Source: Arthrobacter pityocampae (GTDB lineage: Bacteria > Actinomycetota > Actinomycetes > Actinomycetales > Micrococcaceae). Taken from it: a stretch of 64,000 bases of DNA. The position numbers were made by a program, and so were the translations under genes. This document shows positions 8,867-17,529 of the stretch, piece after piece. Where the stretch lies: contig NZ_PRKW01000002.1 in assembly GCF_002927275.1 (NCBI RefSeq), positions 310,001 to 374,000 of the forward strand. The letters run 5' to 3'. The notes beneath the pieces were generated by a model that ran no database searches, was not told where the DNA came from, and saw only the letters and a program-made list of their open reading frames with translations. The stretch's first letter is position 1. Every line of letters begins with the position of its first letter.

Positions 8867-10608
8867 TCGTTGGTCTCTTTCTGGGAGGAACCGGTGCGGC
8901 CCGCGAGGGCCTTCTGCTGTTCCGCACGGCGACGCTCGGCGATGGTCAGGCGGCGCTCGGCCTCGGCCGAGGCGCCCTTGTTCTTGGTCCGTGCGACGGT
9001 GACCGGCTTGACCGTGCCCTCGCCGGGCTGGCGGAGGCGGCCGGCGCCGCGGTACAGCGGGATGCCTCCGAGCCGGCTCGGATCCAGGCCGGACCAGGGG
9101 TGGCCCTCGCCGAAGAACTTCGTCCGCGCCAGGAGCCGGAGGACCGGGTGGGTGAAGAGGAAGACGACGATGAGGTCGGCGATCGCGGTGAGGCCGAGCG
9201 TGAACGCGAATCCGCGGACGTTGCCGACGGCGACGAAGTAGAGCACGAGCGCCGCCAGCAGGTTGACGGCCTTCGATGCGAGCACGGTGCGCTTGGCGCG
9301 CCGCCAGCCGTTCTCGACGGCGGAGACGAGCCCGCGTCCTTCGCGGAGTTCGTCGCGGATGCGCTCGAAGTAGACGATGAACGAGTCGGCGGTCTGGCCG
9401 ATGGCCACGATGAGGCCTGCCACCCCGGCGAGCGAGAGGCGGTAGTTCTCCGTCCAGCCGAGGATGCAGATGGCGAGGTAGGTCAGGACACCGGCGACGA
9501 CGAGGGAGGCGATGGTGACCAGCCCGAGGAGCCGGTACTGGAACATCGAGTAGGCGGCGACGAGCAGGAGGCCGATCAGGCCGGCGATGAGCCCGAGGCG
9601 CAGCTGGTCTGCGCCCAGGGTCGCCGAGATCTGCTGTTCGCTCTGGATCTCGAAGCTGATCGGCAGGGCCCCGTACTTGAGCTGCTCCGCCAGGGCCGCC
9701 GCGGATTCCTCCGTGAAGCTGCCGCTGATGGAGGGGTTGCCGTCGGGGATGACGGCGTTGGTGGTCGGCGCGGACACGATCCGGCCGTCGAGGACGATCG
9801 CGAACTGGTTGCGCGGATCGCCCTCCCCGAAGGCGTAGAGCCGCTCGGTGACCTCACGGAAGACCTCGGTGCCCTCGTCGTTGAAGTCGATGTTCACGGC
9901 CCAGCTGTTGAGGGTCTGCCCTCCCTGGCTGCGCTCCAGTCCGTAGCTCGCCGTGGAGATGTCGGTTCCGGGCACCTCGACGGGGCCGAGGATGTACTTG
10001 CCCTGCGTGTCGGGCTCGCAGGCGACCATCGGCTTGTCGGCGGGCGCGGGCTCCTCGGCGGGCTCCAGGGCTGCCGGGTCGAGGCAGTCGAGCGCCTCGA
10101 ACTCCTGGTACAGCTCGGGGGTGATCCAGTTGGGATCACTCGCGTCCTTCGGCTCGGCGGCCGGCTGCGGGAGCTGGTCCTCCGGCGTCGGCGTCTCCGC
10201 GGCCGGCGCCTGGCCGGGCCCGCCGGTGAGGACGGGGCGGAACTCCATCTGGGCGGAGGCCTGGATGAGGTCGCGGGTCTGCGCGTCGGGGGTGCCGGGC
10301 AGGGAGACGATCACGTTCTGGCCGGACTGCGTGCTGATCTCGGCCTCCGCGACGCCGGACCCGTCGACGCGCTGGCGGATGATCTCCACCGCCTGGTCGA
10401 GCTGCTCGGGTGTGATCTCGCTGCCGTCCTGGACCCGGGGGGCGAGGATCATCTGCGTCCCGCCTTCGAGGTCGAGGGCGAGGCGCGGGCTCCAGCTCGC
10501 GGTGCTCCAGTGGGCGCCCGCTCCCAGCAGGGTGGCGAGCAGTGCTGTCAGTACGCCCAGCCAGACGAGTGTCCGCTTGGCTGCCGTCCCGGGACCGGTA
10601 CGAGGCAT
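8863..10608 (-). CDS. secD: protein translocase subunit SecD
   Basis: Partner of SecF in the export-driving SecDF complex. The protein has 581 residues. TM1 is at about 12-34, followed by the LDLEGGTQM segment typical of SecD. A long periplasmic region contains an insert rich in Ala/Pro/Glu at about 135-200. The conserved AIVLDGRIVSAPTTNAVIPDG motif then leads into the six-helix membrane domain with GLIVAIGQTADSFIVYFERIRDE. A 60-residue basic tail follows. AAGGACA lies upstream of the ATG. secF follows with an ATGA overlap. Confidence 0.96.
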   Translation of the reverse strand: MPRTGPGTAAKRTLVWLGVLTALLATLLGAGAHWSTASWSPRLALDLEGGTQMILAPRVQDGSEITPEQLDQAVEIIRQRVDGSGVAEAEISTQSGQNVIVSLPGTPDAQTRDLIQASAQMEFRPVLTGGPGQAPAAETPTPEDQLPQPAAEPKDASDPNWITPELYQEFEALDCLDPAALEPAEEPAPADKPMVACEPDTQGKYILGPVEVPGTDISTASYGLERSQGGQTLNSWAVNIDFNDEGTEVFREVTERLYAFGEGDPRNQFAIVLDGRIVSAPTTNAVIPDGNPSISGSFTEESAAALAEQLKYGALPISFEIQSEQQISATLGADQLRLGLIAGLIGLLLVAAYSMFQYRLLGLVTIASLVVAGVLTYLAICILGWTENYRLSLAGVAGLIVAIGQTADSFIVYFERIRDELREGRGLVSAVENGWRRAKRTVLASKAVNLLAALVLYFVAVGNVRGFAFTLGLTAIADLIVVFLFTHPVLRLLARTKFFGEGHPWSGLDPSRLGGIPLYRGAGRLRQPGEGTVKPVTVARTKNKGASAEAERRLTIAERRRAEQQKALAGRTGSSQKETNE

Positions 10609-10661
10609 GGTGGATGTCCTTATGCAGTGGCGCGTCGGGGCGCCGGTGGATCGTGGGGGCC

Positions 10662-10679
10662 CCGTAGGGGGCCCTACGG
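10662..10679 (-). other. perfect hairpin between yajC and secD
   Basis: CCGTAGGG and CCCTACGG are perfect inverted repeats separated by GG, 4 nt beyond the yajC stop codon. The 2-nt loop is too tight for a simple hairpin unless inner pairs open. It may modulate read-through from yajC into secD. Confidence 0.4.
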
Positions 10680-10683
10680 AATG

Positions 10684-11280
10684 CTAGTGGTCCGGGTTCG
10701 CTTTCGGGTCGCGGGGGTCGCGCGCGTCGCGCTTTTCCCGCTCGGGCTCCCGGTTCAGGCGCTCGAGCGTCTCCTCGGGGGTCTCGACGCCCGACGGCGA
10801 CCCCGGGGTCCCCGCGGCCGTGGAACCACCGGCGGAGGCCCCGCCGGCCGTGCGGTCGACGCCGTCGATGGAGGACACGTCGTCGGGCACCGACGCGGCG
10901 TCGTAGCCGTCGCCGGTCCGGTCCGCCGGATCGACGACGGGGGCCTCGGCGTCCTCTGAGGCGACGGCGGGGTGCTGCTCGACCACCTTGGAGAGCGCCT
11001 GCGTGTGGACCGTCGCACGGGTGCCGGGCGCGAGCTCGAGGACGGCCTTGTTGTTCTCCTGGTCGATCGAGACGATGGTCCCGAACAGGCCGAACTGGGT
11101 CATGACCTCGGTGCCGGGCTCCATCTGGGTCCGCATGTCCTTGACCTGCTGCTGCGTCTTCCGCTGCCGGCGGAACATCGTGAAGATGAGGAAGGCAAGG
11201 GCCAGCGGGAGCAGCAGGCTGAAGATGTCGAAACCGCCGGACTGCCCGGTGGTGGAGGTGGCGACTACATGTGCAAGCAC
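10684..11280 (-). CDS. yajC: preprotein translocase subunit YajC
   Basis: Small accessory subunit of the SecDF-YajC membrane complex. The likely start is GTG at 11280, giving 198 residues. AGGAACGGA lies upstream, and residues 13-32 (GGFDIFSLLLPLALAFLIFTMF) then form the single TM helix at the N-terminus. The RRQRKTQQQVKDMRTQMEPGTEVMTQFGLFGTIVSID stretch is the YajC core. The acidic/Gly-rich C-terminal 90 residues are an extension typical of actinobacterial versions. It lies between ruvB and secD in the same direction. Confidence 0.93.
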   Translation of the reverse strand: MLAHVVATSTTGQSGGFDIFSLLLPLALAFLIFTMFRRQRKTQQQVKDMRTQMEPGTEVMTQFGLFGTIVSIDQENNKAVLELAPGTRATVHTQALSKVVEQHPAVASEDAEAPVVDPADRTGDGYDAASVPDDVSSIDGVDRTAGGASAGGSTAAGTPGSPSGVETPEETLERLNREPEREKRDARDPRDPKANPDH

Positions 11281-11377
11281 TGGGGATCCGTTCCTGGGGG
11301 TGGGGTGTGGGGCAGGGCTGTGCCGCGGCACACATCGTGAGACACCAGTGTAGAGCTGTTTCCTGAGCGTCCCCGCG

Positions 11378-12493
11378 TCAGGAGTCGGTCTGCGCCCAGC
11401 TGTCGACCGTCGGATCCGTGGCCGCCAGGTCCTCGGGCGTGACGGAGAACAGGTCCTCGGGCATCGCGGCGGCGACGTTTGCCGGCATCTCGAATCCCAG
11501 GTGCCGCCACGCGGCCGCGGTCGCGATGCGGCCTCTCGGCGTGCGCCCGAGCATGCCCTCGCGGACCAGGTAGGGTTCGGCGACGGTCTCGACCGTCTCC
11601 GGTTCCTCACCGACGGCGATGGCCAGTGTCGACAGGCCCACGGGCCCGCCGTTGAACTTCGTGATGAGCGCCGAGAGCACCGAGCGGTCCAGCCGGTCGA
11701 GGCCCCGTGCGTCCACCTCGTACATGTCCAGTGCCGCACCCGCGGACCGGGCGTCGATGAGGTCGACGCCGTGCACCAGCGCCCAGTCCCGGACGCGCCG
11801 GAGCAGGCGGTTGGAGATACGCGGGGTGCCGCGGGACCGGCCGGCGATCTCCGCGAACGCGGCCGAGTTCACCTTCATGTCCATGAGCATCGCGGAACGG
11901 CGGAGCACGAGCTCCAGCTCCTCCGTCGAGTAGAACTCGAGGTGCCCGGTGAAGCCGAAGCGGTCCCGGAGCGGTCCGGGCAGCAGACCCGCGCGGGTCG
12001 TGGCGCCGACGAGGGTGAAGGGCGGCAGCTCGAGCGGTATCGCGGTCGCCCCGGGCCCCTTGCCGACGATGATGTCGACGCGGAAGTCCTCCATGGCCAT
12101 GTAGAGCATCTCCTCGGCGGGCCGGGACATGCGGTGGATCTCGTCGAGGAAGAGGACCTCACCCTCGGTGAGGGAGGAGAGGATCGCCGCGAGGTCACCG
12201 GCGTGCTGGATGGCGGGCCCCGACGTGATGCGCAGCGGGGCGTTCATCTCGGCCGCGATGATCATCGCGAGCGTCGTCTTGCCCAGGCCCGGAGGACCGG
12301 ACAGGAGCACGTGGTCCGCGCTCCGCCCGCGCAGGCGGGACGCCTCGAGGACGAGTGAGAGCTGCCGGCGCACGCGCTTCTGGCCCACGAAGTCGTCGAG
12401 GTTCTTCGGCCGGAGCGCCGCCTCGACGGCGCGGTCCTCCGGGTCCGCGGCCGGCGCGACGAGCGGCGCCTCCTCCTGCTGCCTGTCGCTCAT
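11378..12493 (-). CDS. ruvB: Holliday junction branch migration DNA helicase RuvB
   Basis: Hexameric AAA+ motor that drives Holliday-junction branch migration with RuvA. The protein has 371 residues with an N-terminal extension of about 25. Walker A GPPGLGKT is at residues 66-73 and Walker [10 protein letters not shown] at 112-120. The sensor region has [19 protein letters not shown], and a C-terminal winged-helix domain carries RTPRGR. Its start overlaps the ruvA stop by 4 nt. Confidence 0.97.
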   Translation of the reverse strand: MSDRQQEEAPLVAPAADPEDRAVEAALRPKNLDDFVGQKRVRRQLSLVLEASRLRGRSADHVLLSGPPGLGKTTLAMIIAAEMNAPLRITSGPAIQHAGDLAAILSSLTEGEVLFLDEIHRMSRPAEEMLYMAMEDFRVDIIVGKGPGATAIPLELPPFTLVGATTRAGLLPGPLRDRFGFTGHLEFYSTEELELVLRRSAMLMDMKVNSAAFAEIAGRSRGTPRISNRLLRRVRDWALVHGVDLIDARSAGAALDMYEVDARGLDRLDRSVLSALITKFNGGPVGLSTLAIAVGEEPETVETVAEPYLVREGMLGRTPRGRIATAAAWRHLGFEMPANVAAAMPEDLFSVTPEDLAATDPTVDSWAQTDS

Positions 12494-13119
12494 CGGCCCA
12501 CCGCCGTCCGTGCCGAGCTGCGGGCGCCGTCCTGGCCGAGCCGGCGCAGCGTGAGCTTCAGGATCTGGCCGACGTCACCGGTCGCGGCCACCTCGGGCGC
12601 CTCCTCCACGGCCGCGTCGATCGCGGCGGCGGCGTCCTTCTCGGACCAGCCGAGGCCCATCATGGCGGTGAGGACCTGGCCCTGCCAGGTCTGCTTGGGC
12701 ACCCCGGGCGTCACCTCGAGGGGGACCAGCTTGCCGGCGAGCTCGAGCACGATGCGGCGGGCGCCCTTGGGTCCGATCCCGGACACCTTGCTGAACGCCT
12801 TGTCGTCACCCGAAGCCGCGGCGATGCGGATGGCCTCGGGGGTGTGGACGGCGAGGACGGCGAGGGCCAGGCGGGGACCGACGCCGCTGACGGCCAGGAG
12901 CGTCTCGAAGACCTCCCGCTGGTCGGCGTCCTCGAAGCCGAAGAGCGTCATCGAGTCCTCGCGCACGATCATGGCCGTCGCGACGCTCGCCTGCTCCCCC
13001 ACCCGAAGCCCGGCGAGGGTCTGGGGGGTCGCCTGGACCAGCATGCCGAAGCCGTTGACGTCGAGGACGGCGGAGTGCAGGCCCACGTGGGTCACTGTTC
13101 CGCGCAGGGAACTGATCAT
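12490..13119 (-). CDS. ruvA: Holliday junction DNA-binding protein RuvA
   Basis: Binds the four-way junction and recruits RuvB. The start ATG at 13119 gives the classic MISSLRGTV opening, preceded by GGAG at a normal distance. The protein has 209 residues. The OB-fold is at 1-65, two helix-hairpin-helix motifs follow ([26 protein letters not shown]), and the C-terminal domain III contacts RuvB. It belongs to the minus-strand ruvC-ruvA-ruvB group and overlaps ruvB as ATGA. Confidence 0.96.
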   Translation of the reverse strand: MISSLRGTVTHVGLHSAVLDVNGFGMLVQATPQTLAGLRVGEQASVATAMIVREDSMTLFGFEDADQREVFETLLAVSGVGPRLALAVLAVHTPEAIRIAAASGDDKAFSKVSGIGPKGARRIVLELAGKLVPLEVTPGVPKQTWQGQVLTAMMGLGWSEKDAAAAIDAAVEEAPEVAATGDVGQILKLTLRRLGQDGARSSARTAVGR

Positions 13120-13246
13120 GAAGGGCTCCAAGGGCACTTGCGGGACGGGACCACCGGGCGTCCACCCGGCGTCGAACATACGTTCTAATGCACTACGGTA
13201 CCGGCGTCGGGCCGTCGGCACGAGTCGCCACACCGCGCGGAATGTC

Positions 13247-13828
13247 CTAGCGGCGGCGGGCCCGGGCCTCCGCCTCGGCCCAGAGGCGCTGCGCGGGGGT
13301 GACCAGTCCGCCGGTGATGGAGGCCGTGGCGGCGGCGGCCTGTGTGCCCACGCCGCGGCGCCACGCATGCGTGATCGCCAGGGCCAGGGCGTCGGCGGCG
13401 TCGGCGGGCCGGGGCGGCGTGTCGAGCCGGAGGATCTTCGTCACCATCTTCGTGACCGCGACCTTGTCCGCCTGCCCGTTGCCGGTGACCGCGGCTTTCA
13501 CCTCGGTGGGCGTGTGCAGGGCCACCGGGATGCCCCGGCGCGCCGCGGACACGATGACGGCCCCGGTCGCCTGCGCGGTCCCCATCACGGTGCTGATGTT
13601 GGTCCCGCTGAACACGCGCTCGACGGCGAGTGCCTGCGGCTCGTGCAGGTCCAGCCACGAGTCGACGGCCTCGGCGATGACCAGGAGCCGCTGGTCGAGG
13701 CCCTGGCCGGCGTCGGTGCCGACCACGCCGACGGCCACGAGGGTGGAGCGCCGGTTCGGCTCGATGTCGACGACGGCGAGCCCGCAGCGGGTCAGCCCGG
13801 GGTCGATGCCCATCACACGGAAGGTCAC
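13247..13828 (-). CDS. ruvC: crossover junction endodeoxyribonuclease RuvC
   Basis: Resolves Holliday junctions by paired nicks. The 193-residue protein starts with a GTG (GGAG lies 9 nt before it) and shows the RNase-H-like fold motifs. These are [11 protein letters not shown] with catalytic D9, the LAVERVFSG acidic residue near 75, and a C-terminal [14 protein letters not shown] with the paired acidic residues. A gap of about 127 bp separates it from ruvA. Confidence 0.96.
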   Translation of the reverse strand: MTFRVMGIDPGLTRCGLAVVDIEPNRRSTLVAVGVVGTDAGQGLDQRLLVIAEAVDSWLDLHEPQALAVERVFSGTNISTVMGTAQATGAVIVSAARRGIPVALHTPTEVKAAVTGNGQADKVAVTKMVTKILRLDTPPRPADAADALALAITHAWRRGVGTQAAAATASITGGLVTPAQRLWAEAEARARRR

Positions 13829-13864
13829 GGGTCGCTCCGCAGTCCGGTGCCGGAGGGGACGATG

Positions 13865-14623
13865 TCAGTCGTCGTTCTCGAGCTCCGCCAGGACCTCGTC
13901 CGGCAGGTGCGCGTTCGAGTAGACGTTCTGGACGTCGTCGAGCTCCTCCAAAGCGTCCACGAGCTTCAGGAACTTGCGCGCGCCGTCGGCGTCCAGGTCC
14001 ACCTGCATGGAGGGGACGAATTCGACGTCGTCCGTCTCGTACTCGATGCTGCTCTCGTCCAGCGCCGCGACGACGGCGCGGAGGTCCTGCGGCTCGGACA
14101 CGATCTCGAAGGCCTCGGCGGACTCCTTGACCTCGTCCGCGCCGGCGTCGAGGACGGACATCAGCAGCTCGTCCTCGGTGAGGTCCTTCTTCGGCAGCGT
14201 GACGACGCCCTTGCGCGCGAACAGGTAGGCCACGGAGCCCGGGTCGGCGACCGTGCCGCCGTTGCGGGAGATGCCAAGGCGCACCTCGGAGGCCGCGCGG
14301 TTCTTGTTGTCCGTGAGGCACTCGATCAGCAGCGCCGAGCCCTGGGGGCCGCGGGCCTCGTACATGATGGTCTGGTAGTCGACGGCCTCGCCGAGCAGCC
14401 CAGCACCGCGCTTGACCGCGCGGTTGATGTTGTCGATGGGGACGGAGGTCTTCTTGGCCTTCGAGACGGCCAGTTCGAGTCCCGGGTTACCGGCGACGTC
14501 CGCGCCACCGGCTCGCGCCGCGACCTCGATGTTCTTGATCAGTTTGGCGAAGGACTTCGCGCGCTTGGCGTCGATCGCGGCCTTCTTGTGCTTCGTTGTT
14601 GCCCACTTGGAGTGCCCCGACAT
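13865..14623 (-). CDS. yebC: YebC/PmpR family DNA-binding / translation-associated protein
   Basis: Conserved protein known as a DNA-binding regulator in some bacteria and more recently linked to relief of ribosome stalling. The 252-residue protein begins with the invariant [25 protein letters not shown]-type N-terminus and keeps the [12 protein letters not shown]-like ([14 protein letters not shown]) core. A Shine-Dalgarno AGAGGAGAAG precedes the ATG. It starts 2 nt after pdxT ends, as part of the same operon. Confidence 0.95.
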   Translation of the reverse strand: MSGHSKWATTKHKKAAIDAKRAKSFAKLIKNIEVAARAGGADVAGNPGLELAVSKAKKTSVPIDNINRAVKRGAGLLGEAVDYQTIMYEARGPQGSALLIECLTDNKNRAASEVRLGISRNGGTVADPGSVAYLFARKGVVTLPKKDLTEDELLMSVLDAGADEVKESAEAFEIVSEPQDLRAVVAALDESSIEYETDDVEFVPSMQVDLDADGARKFLKLVDALEELDDVQNVYSNAHLPDEVLAELENDD

Positions 14624-14625
14624 GC

Positions 14626-15354
14626 CTACGCTTCTCCTCTGATCATCCGGATAAACAGTTCGTGGACCCGCCGTTCCCCCGTGATCTCCGGGTGGAAGCT
14701 CGTGGCCAGCAGGTTCCCCGAACGTACTGCGACAATTCTAGCGACCGGTTCCAAGTCCGCTCCGGCACCGTCCCCGTCCGGGGTGGGCCCGGGCTGCGGC
14801 GTCTCCGCGGCGGGCACCTGCGCCAGCACCTCGACGCCGTCGCCGACCTTCTCGACCCACGGCGCGCGGATGAACACGGCCCGCACCGGATCGGTGCCGC
14901 GGGCGTCCCCCGTCGTGGCGAGTCCGCCGAACGCGAGATCGGCCTCGAAGGACTCGCGCTGGCGTCCGAACGCGTTGCGCCGCACCACCATGTCGAGGCC
15001 GCCGAGGGTCTGCTGGGGGTTGCCGAGGCGGTCCGCGGACGGGTCCGCGAGGACGTCGGAGAGCATGATCATGCCGGCGCAGGAACCGTAGACGGGCATC
15101 CCGCCGGCGATCCGCTCGCGCACCGGGTCGGCCAGCCCGAAGGTACGGGTGAGCTTGTCCATCGTGGTCGACTCCCCGCCGGGGATGATCAGGCCGTCCA
15201 CCCCGGCCAGTTCCGAGGCCCGGCGGACGGGCACCGCGCGGCCGCCCAGGGACTCGATGGTCGCGATGTGCTCGCGGACATCGCCCTGGACGGCGAGGAC
15301 GCCGACGACGACGCCGGGCGGGGGCGGAGGAGCCGGGGAGGACGAAGAGGTCAT
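14626..15354 (-). CDS. pdxT: pyridoxal 5'-phosphate synthase glutaminase subunit PdxT
   Basis: Glutaminase that supplies ammonia to PdxS for de novo PLP synthesis. The 242-residue class I amidotransferase has PGGEST at 59-63, catalytic C92 in YGSCAGM, and H221/E223 in SFHPEITGE. An insertion rich in Pro/Gly/Asp at 182-200 is atypical but avoids the active site. Its partner pdxS lies about 7 kb away rather than adjacent. No Shine-Dalgarno is present; a -10-like TAGAAT lies 6 nt upstream, so the operon probably starts leaderless. It is the first gene of the pdxT-yebC-ruvCAB-yajC-secDF run. Confidence 0.95.
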   Translation of the reverse strand: MTSSSSPAPPPPPGVVVGVLAVQGDVREHIATIESLGGRAVPVRRASELAGVDGLIIPGGESTTMDKLTRTFGLADPVRERIAGGMPVYGSCAGMIMLSDVLADPSADRLGNPQQTLGGLDMVVRRNAFGRQRESFEADLAFGGLATTGDARGTDPVRAVFIRAPWVEKVGDGVEVLAQVPAAETPQPGPTPDGDGAGADLEPVARIVAVRSGNLLATSFHPEITGERRVHELFIRMIRGEA

Positions 15355-15360
15355 CCCCCG

Positions 15361-15366
15361 ATTCTA
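15361..15366 (-). promoter_or_regulatory. putative leaderless promoter -10 for the pdxT operon
   Basis: On the minus strand TAGAAT (5 of 6 to TATAAT) ends exactly 6 nt before the pdxT ATG. No ribosome-binding site is present. The -35 region is G/C-rich and unconvincing. Confidence 0.45.
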
Positions 15367-15444
15367 GGTTCTCCGCCGCCCATCGCGGCCGGAGCGTGAG
15401 GAGCGCCTCCCCGCCGCGTCCCGGGCAGGCGCTCCGGGCTGCGA

Positions 15445-15450
15445 TAATTT
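15445..15450 (+). promoter_or_regulatory. putative leaderless promoter -10 for murT-gatD
   Basis: TAATTT (overlapping GATAAT at 15443-15448) lies 6 nt before the murT ATG, with no Shine-Dalgarno between. It mirrors the divergent pdxT promoter about 80 bp away. Confidence 0.45.
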
Positions 15451-15456
15451 GTTGGC

Positions 15457-16728
15457 ATGAATCCCCTTCCAGTTCTCGTGGGCAAGGCTGCGCGCTTCGC
15501 CTCCCGCCTGCGCGGCGGCGGCTCCGCGTTCCCGGGCCTCGTGGTCGAGCGCCTCGACCCCGGTTTCATGGGCCGCGCCCTGTCCACCCTCCCCCGCGGC
15601 GTCGTCGTCGTCAGCGGCACGAACGGCAAGACGACCACCACCAAGATGGTGGTGGAACTGCTCGAGGGCCAGGGCCTCACGGTGTTCACCAACCGCACGG
15701 GCAGCAACTTCACGCGCGGCGTCGCGGCGGCCCTCCTCGGCGAGGTGGACTGGCGCGGGCGCCTGAGCGCCGACGTCGCCGTCCTGGAACTGGACGAGGC
15801 CCACGCCGTGCACTTCGTGAAGCTCGTCCCGCCCCGGTACTCCCTGCTGCTGAACGTCCTCCGCGACCAGCTGGACCGCTTCGGGGAGATCGACGCGACC
15901 ACGCGCCTGCTCGAGCGGATCGCCCTCGCCACCACGGGGACGGTCGTGCTGAACCGCGAGGACCCTCGCGTCGCCGGCCTGGCGTCCTCGATCACCGCGG
16001 CGGACGTCGTCTACTTCGGCCTCGACGCCTCGCTGCGGAGCACCTTCCCGAACGACGACGAACTGCGGGGCGCCGCGGGCACCGCACCGGCGTCGGCGCT
16101 GCCCGCCGACGTCGTCCTGACCTCCGTGGACGGCAACTCCGCCACCTTCGCGGTGGACGGCACGACGACGCGCACCGATCTCCGCCTGCGCGGCGTCTAC
16201 AACATCTTCAACGCCGCCGCGGCCCTCGCGGCGGCCCGCGCGGTCCTCGGCGGCAGCGCCGACGGCGACCGCCTGTTCTCCTCCCTCGCCGCCGTCGAAC
16301 CGGCGTTCGGCCGCGGTGAGAGCCTCGTCGTCGACGGTCAGGCGCTGGAACTGGTCCTCGTCAAGAACCCGAGCGGGTTCCGCCTGGGCCTGAAGTCCTT
16401 CGACCCCGCCGGCTGCGCGACCATGATCGCGATCAACGACAACTACGCCGACGGCCGCGACATGTCCTGGCTGTGGGACGTCGACTTCGACTCGCTGGGC
16501 CTCGGCGGGGTGGACGTCGTCAGCGGGGTCCGCGCCTACGACATGGCGCTGCGCCTGAAGTACGACGACGTCCGGGTCGGCGCCGTCGAACCCGACACCA
16601 CCGACGCGCTCCGGCAGTTCATCCAGGGCTCCGCCGGCCGTCCGAAGCGCATCTTCTGCACCTATACCGCCATGCTCGCGGTCCGCCGCGAGCTCTCCAA
16701 GATCACGAAGGTCGAGGTGGTCTCCTGA
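15457..16728 (+). CDS. murT: lipid II isoglutaminyl synthase (glutamine-hydrolysing) subunit MurT
   Basis: Mur-ligase-like subunit that, with GatD, amidates D-Glu of lipid II to D-isoglutamine. The 423-residue protein has the ATP-binding GTNGKTT loop at 54-60 and the Mur central domain. The C-terminal DUF1727 part carries NDNYADGRDMSWLWDVDF, where the catalytic Asp is expected. The Cys4 zinc-ribbon known from staphylococcal/streptococcal MurT is not visible; the protein has only two isolated cysteines near the C-terminal half. Its stop codon shares one nucleotide with the gatD start (TGATG). Confidence 0.93.
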   Translation: MNPLPVLVGKAARFASRLRGGGSAFPGLVVERLDPGFMGRALSTLPRGVVVVSGTNGKTTTTKMVVELLEGQGLTVFTNRTGSNFTRGVAAALLGEVDWRGRLSADVAVLELDEAHAVHFVKLVPPRYSLLLNVLRDQLDRFGEIDATTRLLERIALATTGTVVLNREDPRVAGLASSITAADVVYFGLDASLRSTFPNDDELRGAAGTAPASALPADVVLTSVDGNSATFAVDGTTTRTDLRLRGVYNIFNAAAALAAARAVLGGSADGDRLFSSLAAVEPAFGRGESLVVDGQALELVLVKNPSGFRLGLKSFDPAGCATMIAINDNYADGRDMSWLWDVDFDSLGLGGVDVVSGVRAYDMALRLKYDDVRVGAVEPDTTDALRQFIQGSAGRPKRIFCTYTAMLAVRRELSKITKVEVVS

Positions 16729-17498
16729 TGACTGACGCCCCATCCGCCGCCGCCCTCACCGAGGCGCCCGCCGATCCGCAGAAGGGATCGCTGCGCATCC
16801 TGCAGCTGTACCCCCGCGAGATGAACATCTACGGGGACTACGGCAACGTCCTCGTGCTCCGGCAGCGCCTGGCCTGGCGTGGCTACGGCGCCGAGATCCT
16901 CGAGCACGACGCGGGCGACACGTTCCCGGACGACGTCGACATCATCGTGGGCGGCGGCGGCCAGGACAGCGGCCAGGAGGTCATCCAGGAGGACCTCCAG
17001 TCCATCGCGCCGCGGCTGCGCGCCCTCGCCGAGGACGGCACGCCGATGCTCCTCATCTGCGGGCTGTACCAGCTGTTCGGCAACACCTTCCGGACCTACG
17101 AGGGCACCGTGATCCCCGGCATCGGGGTGCTCGACCTCGAGACCCGCGGCGGCTCCGAGCGGCTCATCGGGAACGTCGTGGCCACGAGCGAGGAGTTCGG
17201 GGAGATCCACGGCTACGAGAACCACAGCGGGCAGACCTTCCTGGGCGGCGGGCTGCGGCCCCTGGCGACCGTGGTGAAGGGGGCCGGCAACAACGCCGAG
17301 GAGAAGCACGAGGGCGCCCGCTACCGGAACATCGTGGCGAGCTACCTGCACGGCTCGCTGCTGCCGAAGAACCCGGCGATCGCCGACTTCCTCCTGCGCA
17401 CCGCGGCGGAGCGGAAGTTCGGGGCGTTCGACGACGGCAGCGTGGACGACTCGCTCGCCGAGCTCGCCCGGCAGCACGCAGGAGCCCGCCCCCGGTAG
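16728..17498 (+). CDS. gatD: lipid II isoglutaminyl synthase glutaminase subunit GatD
   Basis: CobB/CobQ-type glutaminase that feeds ammonia to MurT for lipid II amidation. The 256-residue protein has the YPREMNIYGDYGNVLVL opening, catalytic C111 in LLICGLYQ and H208 in SYLHGSLLPKNP. Its ATG overlaps the murT stop by one base, so expression is coupled. A weak G/C hairpin abuts the stop codon. It converges with the secreted hydrolase gene. Confidence 0.94.
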   Translation: MTDAPSAAALTEAPADPQKGSLRILQLYPREMNIYGDYGNVLVLRQRLAWRGYGAEILEHDAGDTFPDDVDIIVGGGGQDSGQEVIQEDLQSIAPRLRALAEDGTPMLLICGLYQLFGNTFRTYEGTVIPGIGVLDLETRGGSERLIGNVVATSEEFGEIHGYENHSGQTFLGGGLRPLATVVKGAGNNAEEKHEGARYRNIVASYLHGSLLPKNPAIADFLLRTAAERKFGAFDDGSVDDSLAELARQHAGARPR

Positions 17499-17529
17499 GG
17501 GCCGGCGCCGGCGTGCTGCGGGACCCTGC

